DNA from: Plasmodium brasilianum
Lineage: Eukaryota; Apicomplexa; Aconoidasida; Haemosporida; Plasmodiidae
DNA: 64,000 bases
Assembly (NCBI RefSeq): GCF_023973825.1
Contig: NC_090124.1
Coordinates: 62,001-126,000, forward strand
Direction: 5' to 3'
How positions within the stretch are numbered: the stretch's first letter is position 1; every line of letters begins with the position of its first letter. Under the pieces are notes generated by a model. That model saw only the letters and a list, made by a program, of their open reading frames with translations. It had not been told where the DNA came from and made no database searches. This document shows, in pieces, positions 39,894 to 52,600 of this stretch. Made by a program: the position numbers and the translations under genes.

Positions 39894-42800
39894 ATTCATA
39901 ATTATTAATTATATCTAACTGTATTTTACTATTACATTAAATTAAATTGTTGTACTACAATAAAAAAAATAACAGATGTTTTATATAGAAAAAAAATATA
40001 TATTTTTTTTTTTCCCATATTTTTATTTTTGTAAAGATAAGCTAAAAGTAAAATAATACGGTTTATGGTATACAAAATACATATATATAGATTTTGTGGA
40101 AACATTTATAATTAAATATAATATGTTATAAGCCAAATATAAGAAAATATAAGAGAACTTGTTCTTTAAGAATAATATTTCCTTTTTTTTGAATTCTCAA
40201 TATGTATTCCACGTCTATATTTTGTTTATTTGTGTTGATCAGCGAAATTAAAAGATATCCTTATTTGACTGATACTCTAAATATAAATATTGAATATCTT
40301 AATGTCCTAATACAAGAGTGCATTGCGATGTATAAAACACATTTCTCTATATATAGTTAGGGATATAAATTTGTTAATTTCAATTTGAAAAATGTAACAC
40401 TGAATAATTTAGATAAGTTCCATCAATTTGTATCATATATATTGATAGTACAGTAAAGAAAATTTTGCATAATAACAATGGAGCATTCAATTAAAATAAA
40501 TAATAATAGAATCGGTGCTGCATAATAAGTATATCATAACTAAATATTAATGAAAATTTTATATATTTATTGAAAGAATATCTATTTATGATATGTAAAA
40601 GGTCATAAAACCAGAAAAAAGAAAACAAGAATAAGATAATTATATCATACAAGTCGAATTTATATGTCCTTCAACGTTTTATTATTTAAATAATCCATAT
40701 GGATTATGTATATGTTAATAAAGAGATTACTATGTAATCTATATATTTTCGAAAAAATAACAAACAAAAATATTAATAAAACAATAAATGGATATGTAAA
40801 TAATTTTAAAAAAGGAGAAAATTAGTTTATCCTTTCGAAAACATTAAAATCATGGGTCCAATAATTCCAACATATATATACAAACATTTTGGCTAACTCA
40901 TTCTCTTTTAATAAAAAAAATTATTTCATGAGGTAAATTTTCGGAGATACTAAAAAGCAGTGATGAAATATACATTGGATTCTTGTTATATTAATTCTTT
41001 CCATTCAATAAATTATGAATCATATATTCATATAAAAAATAAAAAATAACATAACATTTGTGTTTATTTATAAAGTTCTATTGCTATAAGAACATCATAT
41101 GTTTATTAAAGTTCGGTTGCAATAACAACGCCATATGTTTATATGTACTTTCAGAACCTTAAACTTCTATGATAATAATAATAAATTATTAATATATCAT
41201 GAAGCATATATCCCATTAAGGAAGTTTAATTAACTTATTTTAGAAAAATGTTGTGGAAAAATATTTTACAGGAAAAATATTAATTTATCATAATTCGATA
41301 ATTCCAATTATTAAACATGTCATAGTCGTATAAGCATATGAGTATCAAAATTGCAAAAATGTATTTCCTACTGGAACCCCAGGAACTCTTAAGTATAATT
41401 GACGTGGATTAACCTTCTAAATATAGCAATATAATAATAAATCATGCACTTTGATATGTTTAAAAAAAGAGAAAAAAAAAAAAAAATTAATTTATTATAC
41501 GCTATATAAAAAAAATGATCAAAGTTTTCAATTAGTGTTTATAAAAAAAAATTAATTCTTTTACTTAAAAACAAATGTATTTTTTATTAAATTTTTATAT
41601 AATTTAGTAATATTAATAAAATATATAAAATTCATAATTTGAAAAATAACAAACATAAAATAACAAAAAAAAAAATAACAAAACAAAATAACCTATAAAA
41701 TATATAATTAAAACGAAACTTTTAGTAAGTTAATATTAACTTAGTAAAGCGCCTTTTTATGGGAACAAAGAAAAATTTTTTGCTTAACACATAATATATT
41801 ACAAAAATAAAATATATTGTAAGAACAAATAAAGAAGTATATTTGTAATAAATTTAAAAACATAAAATGAAACTATATAAAATAAAAAATTTGTAAATTA
41901 AATGTTGTTACTGTTACTCTTTAAAGTTTAAATTCGCGTAAGTATGTTCATTTATCTATGTTTAAATATAATTCTTTTTATAAGTAATAGTTTAAAATAC
42001 AATTTACTCCACCCCGTATTTTTCGCTTTTACGTTATTCTCAATATATTCTAATATATTTTATCCTCAATTTTTTAAATCAATTAAATACGATTCGAATT
42101 TTATTTTATATCAATGAACTGATAAAAAATCTATACTTTTCATTATATATTTTATTTTTGTGATATAAATGTCTTAATTTTTCTTTTCATATATTTTTAA
42201 TAATTTAAATATTTATGTTTTGATTATATGGTAAATAACACAACAGCTATAAGGTTAATTTTTATTATCCTCACGAAGATAGAATTTTTTTCGTTCTATA
42301 AGTGCTTTTCTAATATATTCCATATATATTAGACATATACATTATTTAATAAAATTTTCTATTTATTTTTGTACGCATCATACCTTTAATGATTTATAAT
42401 TTTCAAATGATTGTTTTAATTTTGTAATATTATGCCTTTTTTTTATGTTGTCCATGTGTCAATTTTATCATTAAAAATAAAGGAAGTAATTATACGAGAA
42501 TCTGTTTACCCTTACTATTACTGTTTTAACTGTTTCATTAAAGACTACCTAAGAATTATTATCAACTTCTGCAAATGTTTGTTATTTTGCTATTTACCGT
42601 AAATTAATAATATTATAAATTCATTATAAATAAATTTTTAATAATTTCAGACAAATAAATTATATTCCAACAAAACCGTTATTTTAAAATAATTTCCTTT
42701 ATATATTTATACTATGTTTCCGTCAATACAAACATGAAACTTCATATTTTTTAAATTATCTCATTAACTAATATAATTTTATAATATCTGGGAATTAATT

Positions 42801-43110
42801 TAGGGTTCATAACACTTTTAATATTCTATGAATTATCATCTCTAATTCATTCTTATAAAGCACATTACTAAAAAAATGTCTATTTTTAATTTTCTCTTTT
42901 TAAATGGAGACATAGTATTATATATTTATTAGTTTAATATATCAACAAGTTTACATTACTGAATTTATATTATTTTTACACAAATATTCTACTCTTTGTA
43001 TTCAATAACTTCTTTTTTAATTTAGAAATAAAAATACAGCTACAATATAATAATTCTATAATTTAATACTGATACAGATTAGTCATATGATTCTGTGTAT
43101 TATTTCAGTT
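39894..43110. other. AT-rich stretch downstream of the pir gene
   Basis: No gene was recognised. An A-rich block lies near 41470-41720. The last few hundred bases are the 3' flank of the minus-strand pir gene. Confidence 0.45.
41067..41145. repeat. imperfect tandem duplication, unit about 35 bp
   Basis: Unit 1 (41067-41101) and unit 2 (41102-41137) share TTTAT-AAAGTTC, then TTGC-ATAA-AAC, then CATATG, with a few substitutions and one length change. A third partial unit (TTTATATG) follows. It is a minisatellite-like duplication in non-coding DNA. Confidence 0.7.
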
Positions 43111-44778
43111 TCAACTCCTTAAACATCCATGATATGTTAACATATATATATCCCTATGAGAGTCACTATAAAAGGATTGAGAGCTCTGATTTAGTAGCGC
43201 CAACTCTTTATAATGAATATACTTCCTATGTTCTTTCTTTTTTCTTTTGTGATAAAGTGACATTAATTGTCCTCCCACATTATACTAACAAAAAATAATT
43301 CAATTTATAGAACATAAATAACATTTTTTATAAATATAAAATTTTAATGAAAATAAATTATTAATAAAAATGTAAAATGTTCATATTTTTAAATAGAATT
43401 TTTATATACCTTATACCAAATAAAGCTAAGAATAAAAATAAATAAAAATACAGCTACAATAATATACGGTTTATTAATGAATGATGTAAATGGACTTATT
43501 GTATATGTGTCGGATAATGGAATGATATCTAAACCTTCTACATTATTTAGTAAAATGGCTGAATTTATTGTGGAACTTGTAGATTGTCCCGTGAGGTTTA
43601 TATCTTGTCCCTCGAAGGTTGTAGTTGTTATCTCTGGAGATTTAAATATTACCTCTGGTGTTTTAGTCGGTCCCTCTGAACTTATAGATTTTCCCGGTGA
43701 ACTTGAGGTCTCTATTGTAGAACTGGTAGATTGTACTGTAGAACGTGGAGATTCTACTGTAACACTTCTATTTTGTTCTAATATATTTTGAATCTGTTCT
43801 GATTTTATTTCATTTTTTGAAGAATCCAATTGAACTTTTGGCATTAGTTTTGTTTGTTCTTTATTTCTTTGCGTCTGATATACTGCAGGTGCTTTTTTTA
43901 CTATAAAAATTTCAGAATTTTGCATATATCCTTTTCCCGCTTTTACCTCTATAGTTGATTCTTTAAATTCTTCTAATGCTCCCATAATTTTATTATAACA
44001 TGGGTGAAAATAATATGTCATTTTTTTATACCACGGTAAGCTAAAAAAATAATCTTTTATATCGTATTTGTTAAAATCATCAAAATATTTATTATTTTTA
44101 CCATTGTTAAATGTGAACCAACCTTTCCACTTATAATATAATGCAACCCTCTTTTTAAAGTAGTCAAAATGTTTATCCCATATATTATGAGAATTGTTAA
44201 TAATAATTTGTTTAAGGTCCTCATAATTTTCCATATAATCAAATAGATACTTATTTTCTGTCATCATGTCCATATCATATATTTCGTCTGGAGCTAATGA
44301 ATCAATATATTGAGGGTATTTGTCATGAATAATTTTTTTCCACACATCTAGAAAAGTAGAAATAATATTCTTATAATCTCCATGATTTCTATTATAATAT
44401 AAGTTTTTATATACCTGCTCTACTAACCAGAAATTTACATCGTACCAATGTTTCTTCCTGAAAGGGACATTCTTTGTATTTTCTTCTGCAATTATTGATA
44501 AGTTTCTTTGAAGTTTCTTACAAACATCAGAAATCCATGAGTATTTTTCTGAATATTCTTTTAAAATATCGGAATAAGATTCATATGCATTTTGCTCAGA
44601 CACATTTTCATTCAACTTTGCATAAAATTTATCTGAGGGTAAACCTTCAAATATAGAAGCCTAAAATTACAGGAAAGAAAAATATTTAAAATGATAATTA
44701 TTTGTCTTTAAGAGAGAATGATTCATAGTTTTTTATAGAAAATATAATATTCAAATAAAAGATATATGAATATACCAT
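43111..44778 (-). pseudogene. pir: pir gene, three exons, complete except for one extra base
   Basis: Exon 1 is only the ATG (44778-44776), followed by donor GTATATT. The 114-bp intron ends TAATTTTAG and exon 2 starts at 44661 (ASIFEGL). The next bases, GGTTTAACCC (44645-44636), hold one base too many: the PIR motif PSDKFYAKL is in the other frame, and TAA closes its frame just upstream. After that exon 2 is open to 43410: VCKKLQRNL, DVNFWLVEQVYKNLY, a long helical middle, a Ser/Thr/Pro-rich stretch, and membrane segment YIIVAVFLFIFILSFIWYK. A second 125-bp intron (donor GTATAT, acceptor TTTTTTGTTAG) leads to exon 3 (43284-43111), a basic tail ending with TGA. Without the extra base the product would be about 475 residues. 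PIR proteins are variant proteins of infected red cells. The usual Cys before DLNYWL is Trp here. Assembly error is possible. Confidence 0.85.
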
Positions 44779-45225
44779 TCCAAAAAGAAATAATTAAGAG
44801 TTCATATGGCTACTACCATTTACGGAGATTCCAACTAATTTAGAATATTGTGAACCTGATAATGCATCTATTATATTTTTGAGAAAGAAAGTGTTTCTTT
44901 TTCATACATATACAAATAATTCTATTTATATTTAATGATTCACTTTTTTCGTTAATTTTTTATATATAAATATTTCTAAATAAAATGAATCACTTAAATT
45001 GAAGTACTGAATAATTAATTATAGTTAAAATTTTTTCAAACAAATGTAATATTTTAAGGTAATGGATTAAATAATACATAATTTAGTATAACCAAATAGA
45101 AAAAAGTAAAATGAAAAAGATATTCAATTTTGTTAAAATAATGTTTATATACATATATATATATATATATATAATTAAACTAGGAATAGGATTTTTTAAA
45201 AGAAATTTTAACTTGTTAACTCTTA
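44779..45225 (-). promoter_or_regulatory. 5' flank of the pir gene, with a short upstream ORF
   Basis: A 21-codon upstream open frame starts at ATG 44905 (minus) and ends TAA at 44840, 61 bases before the pir ATG. Overlapping it in another frame is a short coding-like piece (IIDALSGSQYSKLVGISV). A (TA)n tract lies near 45150-45173. I cannot place the transcription start, so whether the upstream frame is in the mRNA is unknown. Confidence 0.3.
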
Positions 45226-45692
45226 TTATTCATCATCATTCATAATACATATAACGTATGTATGTTGCAAATACTTTGACTGTTTTACAAATTCATTTTT
45301 TTCTTTTAATAGATTTAATTTTTTATTCTTAACATCAAATTCGCTTAATCTACGTACTTTTATGTTGCACTAAAATGAATCACATATTTTGACTATACAT
45401 GAATTTATTTGTGATTTTTCTGTTTGGAAATTTATAAATTCTTCATTAAATATACTTCTTTATCGTTGTACAATAAAACCACAAAGAAATATAATAACTA
45501 ATAATGCAATACAAAATATTTTTTCAATTATAAAGTTTAATAACAAAAATCCTTTAACTTCTTTATTTAGAAATATATAAAAACCTAAATAACCCCTGAG
45601 CTTCGAATGCTTCTAAAAATATTTTTCCCTATTTTATCTCATAGTTTTTTTCTGTTTTTACATGTACGCTGGCAACATTATCATACATTATA
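45226..45692 (-). pseudogene. remnant of a membrane-protein C-terminus
   Basis: On the minus strand about 150 codons are coding-like. The first part (45692 to about 45570) reads DNVASVHVKTEKNYEIK, a stop, then EAFEAQGLFRFLYISK. After a frameshift one frame runs to 45226: FLLLNFIIEKIFC followed by the hydrophobic IALLVIIFLCGFI, then a cytoplasmic-looking tail with two stops (TAA, TAG) and RRLSEFDVKNKKLNLLKEKN, ending NDDE and TAA. TTCATTTTAG just before CNIKVRRLSE could also be a splice acceptor, which would make the TAG intronic and put a PEXEL-like RRLSE near the start of an exon. It lies about 450 bp upstream of the pir gene on the same strand. Family not recognised. Confidence 0.42.
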
Positions 45693-48600
45693 AAACATTT
45701 TCTTAATTATATATTATTATTATTATTATTATTATACATATATATATATATAAATTAATACATACTTTTTATTTAAAATATTAAAAAAAAGGCAATTAAC
45801 GAATAATAGAAAATTAAACAAACCGTAAAGAATACATGTACTTTAAAATATAAATATTAAGAATATATCCCTAAATGCGGTTGAATTATAAAGTTAGATC
45901 TAGCTCAATAAGTGTTATTATTTTCAAAAAAATGATGAATTAAATGAAAATATTTTATTTTCTATGCTTTTTTTATTAATAATATAAAAAAAATATGAAT
46001 ATAATAATTTAATAAGAATTCGTTTATATTCCCAATAAGAACACCCCTTCTTTTCATTTCTTGAAATAATTGTATTATATAACAGTTCTGTTGAGAAAAT
46101 AAAATAAGATAAAATGCTGATTGTAACATTTTACTGTAAACAAAATTATTTCTTAATTATGCACCAGAACTAATCAGAAGCTGTTTAGCATCGTCTGGTA
46201 TATATAAATCAAATTATTTTATTTTATTTGCATCAATAATTTCATTAATTCTTAATTACATAATGCGTAATGAATAAGGATGTAAAAAAAAAATGGTCAA
46301 AGTATAAGATAATAATAATTACTCATAATTATTTATTTTTGATTTTTAAACGTGCTCGCTCGCATATTAAAAAATTCGGATTATCTATTTTGGTAAATTT
46401 TTTATTTTTATATTTTTTTTATTTTTTATTTTTTTTTGATATACATTTTTTTGTTATTTATTTTTTCTATTTTTTACTTATACATATATATATATAATAT
46501 ATATTTTTTTTTTTTTATATCATTTTATTTATTTTTATTATTTTTTCATCCTTTTTTATATTTATTATTTTACTTTATTTATTATTGTATTTTCTCTTTT
46601 TATAGATATATACATTATTTCATTTTATGTCATTTATTATAATATGTTTAATTATTATATATAATTTCTATTTTGTGGTATTGTTAATGAATAAAATTGA
46701 GTTTTTTTTTTTTTTTTTTTCAACTATTTTTGGGAAAATAAATGGATAAATAGTTGATATTGTGCTGATGAACTTAAAATAGGTTTTATGTGTATGATGT
46801 TTTTGTAAAATTAACGCGAATATAATTTAAATCATCAAGGTTGATATAATTTGAATTTAATATTCCTATTAATTGACACATTATATTTACTTTTCGCAAT
46901 TACCATTTTATTTATGAATTGTTTTTGCTTCATATGATAACAACTACCATTATGGAAGTTGTTGATAAAATACTTTAGAATGTAAATAAATTTAACTAAC
47001 ATCTTGAGAACCTCATTATTTATAAAAACACGTAATTTAATTATCATATTATAACACTTATTTAGTTACAATTTTTAAAGAAATATTTCCTCCAATTAAT
47101 ATACTACATGAATATTGTTATTTATGTTAACAACTTACCAATAATTTAATCCATGAATAATTTATACAGCGAGTTCATGAACATATAATTCTTATAAAAC
47201 CTCTCTTATATTACTATTATTTAATAATAAAAAGAAGTATAGTATATATATAATATTTTTGCATATTACTGCAATACATTCCTTGTAATTAATGCTATCA
47301 AAATATAACAGAAGTCATATTAGCATGTCACGAATAATACAGTTGATATAATTGGTATGTACATAGTAATTATTAATAATAATATACTATTATAATTCAA
47401 TAACTATTACTTATTTTTACGATATTGTAATATATTCCCTAAGAAAGTAATAACCAAATTTTATAAAATTGACCTAATATTCCTTAATAATAAATTACAC
47501 AAACAGGACACACAGAAGAAAATAGAGTAATATAATAATATATTTGCATATCATAGTATTAACATATACAAGACGAAAAATATTATATATACATATTATA
47601 ACGCGTGTCTAAAATGACTATTTTTTAATTAACTTAACAATTCTATTGAAATATGTAATTAAATAAAACCAGAGACATATTACTTATTCCCTTACAAAAA
47701 AATTCTTATCAGGGTGTGTTTTCTAATATATTTATGTAAGAAAAGTAAATATACACATATATAGTTAGGTAAGTATGCTTATTATTAAATTATTTTCACA
47801 TTAAAATTAAAACTTCTAATTTTATTTGTGAAAAAATTTATAATGTAACCTTGTAATATTTCTGCAGTATTATACTTGTAAGGGTTTTTTAACAGTTATA
47901 ATAAATTTCTTTTAGAATAATTCAATTCTATAAACATTAGTACATTTCCACTATAAAATAGTCATAATGGTAATTTTAAAAATATTCTCCATATTTATAA
48001 TATCAGAAAAAACTTTCGAAAGTATTTATATTATTTTTTAGTAAAAATAAATTTCAAAAAAGAAACATCTTATTTTCCTGAATTCTATATTGTTCATGAA
48101 CATCATTTACACATAGATATGTGTTCATGTTGAGAAATGTTCTGTTATAAGTTCATTTTTAATATGAAAAAATATTTTTTTTAAGTTTTATAGAAATTAA
48201 CATAAATCTACATATATATGCTTGATTTTATTTCATCTTTGGGCATTTAATGAAAATGTAAGAAGTTATTTATATAATTAGTACCTGCTTTCTTATAATT
48301 TGGAAATTATTAATTTGCTTATTGTTCCATAAAATTATGATGCTTAAATTATTATATTTGGATTAATCATTTATATATTTGATATATATATTTATATTGG
48401 TAGATAACTGTATAATAATACAATAAATGCTGTTATATTTCATGATTATTAATATATTCCTATATCTTCTTAAATAATATATATTTAAATTAATTCTTAA
48501 TATTTGTTCATATATCCTATAAAAAATTATCCATATGCTCTGAAAAAATACTTATATTATTGCATTTCAAAAGTGTAATTTATTCTTATATACTCATTAT

Positions 48601-49636
48601 ATAATGTAAAAAAATAAGTTCTAATTGTTAATGGAGGTTTTCAAATATTTTACTTACCACTTTAACAATAAACATATTACTATAGGTTCGATATGTACAA
48701 TGATTTATATATATACACTTTAAATAAGTAAAATCTTCGTTTGAGTTTTATTTTGTCTTTTCCATATTTTCTGCTAGAAATTGTTAAAAAATGGACATCT
48801 ATTTTATCGTTAATTACAACTGTATGCATATTTGTTTTTACATAAAACGCATATATTGTATTATCATTTTCGATTGTTATATGTATTTTTGCTTAAGGAA
48901 CGAATGTTCTTGAAATGAAAAATTAAAAGTCAATATCATACCAGGAAAACAACAGCAATAATTTTAATATATAATTCATTTGTTTATATGTAATAAGCTC
49001 TAATAAAATGGATGATAACGTTAGATCACATGAAAAAATAATAATCAATTTGTACAGAAAGAATAATTACATATTTGTGAATAAAATAACAAGAAAATTT
49101 TTCTCTCATTTATTAATTTATTTTTTTTTTTTTTGGAGGTAATATTAATATAGAAAGACAAATACTTCCTAAAGTGCAGGTTTTAAAATTATAAAATTTA
49201 TATTCGATTAAAGTCATTTCATTATTTATAATAAAAGAATAATGGAAAAAGCTCTAGAAATATAGTTTTTCAAGGAATGCATTATTTTAGGTAAAATTGT
49301 ATTACAACAGCATAAAATATATATTTTATACTCAATATTTCCATAATTTATATTTTTTCTTAAAGAAAAATTATGTTTATATTACATAAATCTTTTACCA
49401 TTTTTGTTATTTATCATTAATTATTACATTCATTCCATTAGCTTTTACTATATTTATTCCATCTATGCCTTTATATACATATTTTAAATAATTGTCCAGT
49501 GAATATTTCACATAAATAGATTTTTTTCATGTATGGTTAATATGCATTGTTCCATTCTCACATGTAAAAGGAATTAATATATGCATTTATTTATTTTACT
49601 GCATTTCCTTACAATACACAATATAATCGATATTGT
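45693..49636. other. AT-rich stretch without a recognised gene
   Basis: No gene was recognised. It includes an (ATT)7-8 tract (45713-45735) and a strongly T-rich strand-biased block (46391-46640) in which the plus-strand open frames are almost all Phe, Leu, Tyr and Ile. A minus frame at 46835-47047 has no motif. Confidence 0.4.
45713..45735. repeat. (ATT)n microsatellite
   Basis: Seven to eight ATT units followed by (TA)n. It is simple sequence in non-coding DNA just upstream of the minus-strand membrane-protein remnant. Confidence 0.85.
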
Positions 49637-49660
49637 AAAAAAAAAAAAAAAAAAAAAAAA
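49637..49660. repeat. A24 homopolymer
   Basis: Twenty-four consecutive A on the plus strand, among the longest homopolymers in the window. Its length is likely to be uncertain in any assembly. Confidence 0.9.
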
Positions 49661-52600
49661 CTTGAATAAGTTAAAATTACATCCTCTCACTCTTAATAAA
49701 ATTATGCTCCAATAACATAACAATTATGTATAAGATTTTTATGTTCACTTAATAATATTTACAACATCATTTCACAACTTACGCATTACCTATAAGCGCG
49801 TTTTAAATAGGAACTAGAACAAAAAGTATTATTTTACATTAAAATTGAATAAACACAAATATAATTATAGCCATTTTCATTTAAATTATCACGTTTTCTA
49901 AAATAACATTACATGATAAAAAAAAAAAAAATTTCATTTAAAATTCCATACAGTAATTATCTTATATCATCTACATAACTGTTATTATAAAAATTATAAA
50001 TCTAAACATTGAATTTAAACCTATCCCTAAATGAAAAAAAATATATAAAACTTCTAAGAAAATTAAAATCTAAATTTAATATTAAATATGGGTAATTGCT
50101 TATATTATGGTATAATTAATAAATATATATGCTGTAGTTGTAATACTTCTTATTCCTTGAAAAGGAAGATATTACATCTAAAACATAACTCTTTTTGTAA
50201 TTAATAAAAGTTTTGATTTATATGAAAACAACATATCTATATATTTTTTTTTTTTTTTTATGTATGCTCGTATTGTCATTATTTTAGCTCATAAGTTATA
50301 CATTTTTTTCTCAGAAATATTATTTGACAATTATAGGTTATTTAAAAATTCGTACCAATCCTTAATATAAGAAGAATTTAGTTTTACTTCAAAAGAAAAG
50401 TTATAAGATTAATAAATTATATTTAGAAAAAAAAAAAAAAAAAAAGTAACGAATTATAGTAAAAACTTCTTTTTACAAAGCAATTCTTTTTTTATTTATA
50501 AAATAAATTTTATGAAGTTTATTATTTTACAATTTCAAATATCCGTTTATGTTCCCAGATAATTACTTAAGGTTATTTATTGAATTGTTACAATTAATAA
50601 TATTAATAACCTTTTTCTTTATTATTCTGTAAAAAAGAGAGCAATATTTATAAAAATGTACACAATATTAATATAAATTTTTTTTTTTTTCAGTTTATTA
50701 CATATATGAAAAATTGTAATGTCAAAAAGTACTAGTATTCAAGAAACATTTTAGCATAACAGGAATATATCCAATTCTTGGGGTAAATTCTGATTCCGTA
50801 ATTGATAAAAGGTAATATTAGAAGGCATTTTTATTTTTTTATCCTATATTGTATCCCTCGTCTGAAATAAGTTGTTATAAAAAACGCAACCAAATGATAC
50901 TTATAGCAGAAGAATAATAGTGTAAATTTACTTCTTATTTTATTTTATTGGATATTAGTTTATTCTTTCATTATATAAAAAAATTTTATCTTGTTAATTT
51001 ATTACATATTAAAGAATAGACTGGTATGTTATATATATGTATATATTCCTATTATACAACATAAAAAATAAGTATGCATGAATTAAAACATTTTTTACAT
51101 GCTAAATATGTACGCATATAATATATTATAACCCACAGATACAGTATTTGCTCGTTTCTTTGCATTTTTTTATGTTTTTAAATGTATTTGTTTTTTTTTA
51201 ATGTTTTTCTCATAAATAAGATTCCTATAGTAATTAAAAATAAAAAGTACTTAATTTATTCTTTTTTTTTAAATATTATATTCTTTTTTTTAAATATGAC
51301 GTTATCAATATATAAAAACATTTTAAATGTATATATTATTATTATTTTTTTTTATTTTAACGCACTCTATAAATGGATATTGAGTGCATTATAATGTTTA
51401 TTTATCTACATTTAATTTTTCCAATAAAATATTTTTTAAAATGCTATGACATTATACACTAATTAATAAATAGTATTTATGATCAAAAATTGTATTATAT
51501 TACTTATATTATAATTAATATACATAATAATATTTTAATTATCCCATTTTTTAAAATATAAATTCTTTGACTTTCAATGTATATTTAAAATAAGTTATTA
51601 TATCATCGTTTTTATATATTACCATTCACTTGTATAATGTTTATCAAAGGATTAATAAAAAATATAAGTTAATTAAGACACAGAATATTTTTATTTGTTC
51701 TTTGTATTTTCCCTCATTTAAAACCTCGTTCTTTTTTATTCAAAGGTAATATGATTTTTAAATAACTGTTAATTGTATTTATGAATATAACATTTTATCA
51801 AACATAGATATAGTAAATATGATTTTTTTTTTTTTTTTTGAACTATTCTAAAATATATTATAATATATTTCATAAGATTATATAAATTATAAGAAAGTTC
51901 AAAATATGTGTACCCTAATTTAGTAAATTATATATTGCTAGGAACAATATTAAAATAAATATAACAAAAGTTATAGAATTGCAAACATAAAACATAGAAA
52001 TTGTTATAAATTTTGTTAATAAAATTTTTCCTCAATTTGAAATGTATATCCATAAATGATTTTACTATTTACATTATTTCTAAAGAAAGAAATACCAGAA
52101 GTAATAAATTTTTCCTGTTCCAAATTATTCTTTTTATTTATTTTATTTCTTATTATAAAAAAAAAATACTACTATTATATAAATGTTCCATATATACGTA
52201 CATATATGTATTTTTTAAGGAGAAGAAAGTGTTTTGACTAATTATAGTTGTACATTAACAAAGTATATATTTATATATAGGAAAATGAAGAACAAAGGTA
52301 AACCTAGTAAAGCCTTGATACTTTAAAAACTTTTAATATGCAAGGAAATAATTTAAATTACGCAATACTGTTTCTTTACATAGAATAAATAATTCGTAAA
52401 TTTAAATCATATTAATATTTTTTTTTAAGGAAATATGAGAAAATATAGTACTATAAAAATTATCAATAAAAAATATTTAAAAACATTTTAATAATAAAAT
52501 AATAAAACAATAATAAATATTATTTTATCTAAAAAATATTCTTTTAGTGAATAGTAATTTTTTTTTTTTTTTCTGATGGCTCGTAAAATAAATTTTATTG

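Noticed and set aside
43477..43791. 104-codon plus-strand ORF
   Set aside because: It is the antisense of the Ser/Thr/Pro-rich part of the minus-strand pir exon 2.
46270..46642. Two overlapping plus-strand ORFs, 68-75 codons
   Set aside because: Products of a T-rich low-complexity block; almost only Phe, Leu, Tyr and Ile.
48092..48130. Inverted repeat around CATGAACA
   Set aside because: Only eight paired bases with a long loop, away from any gene; expected by chance in a window this size.
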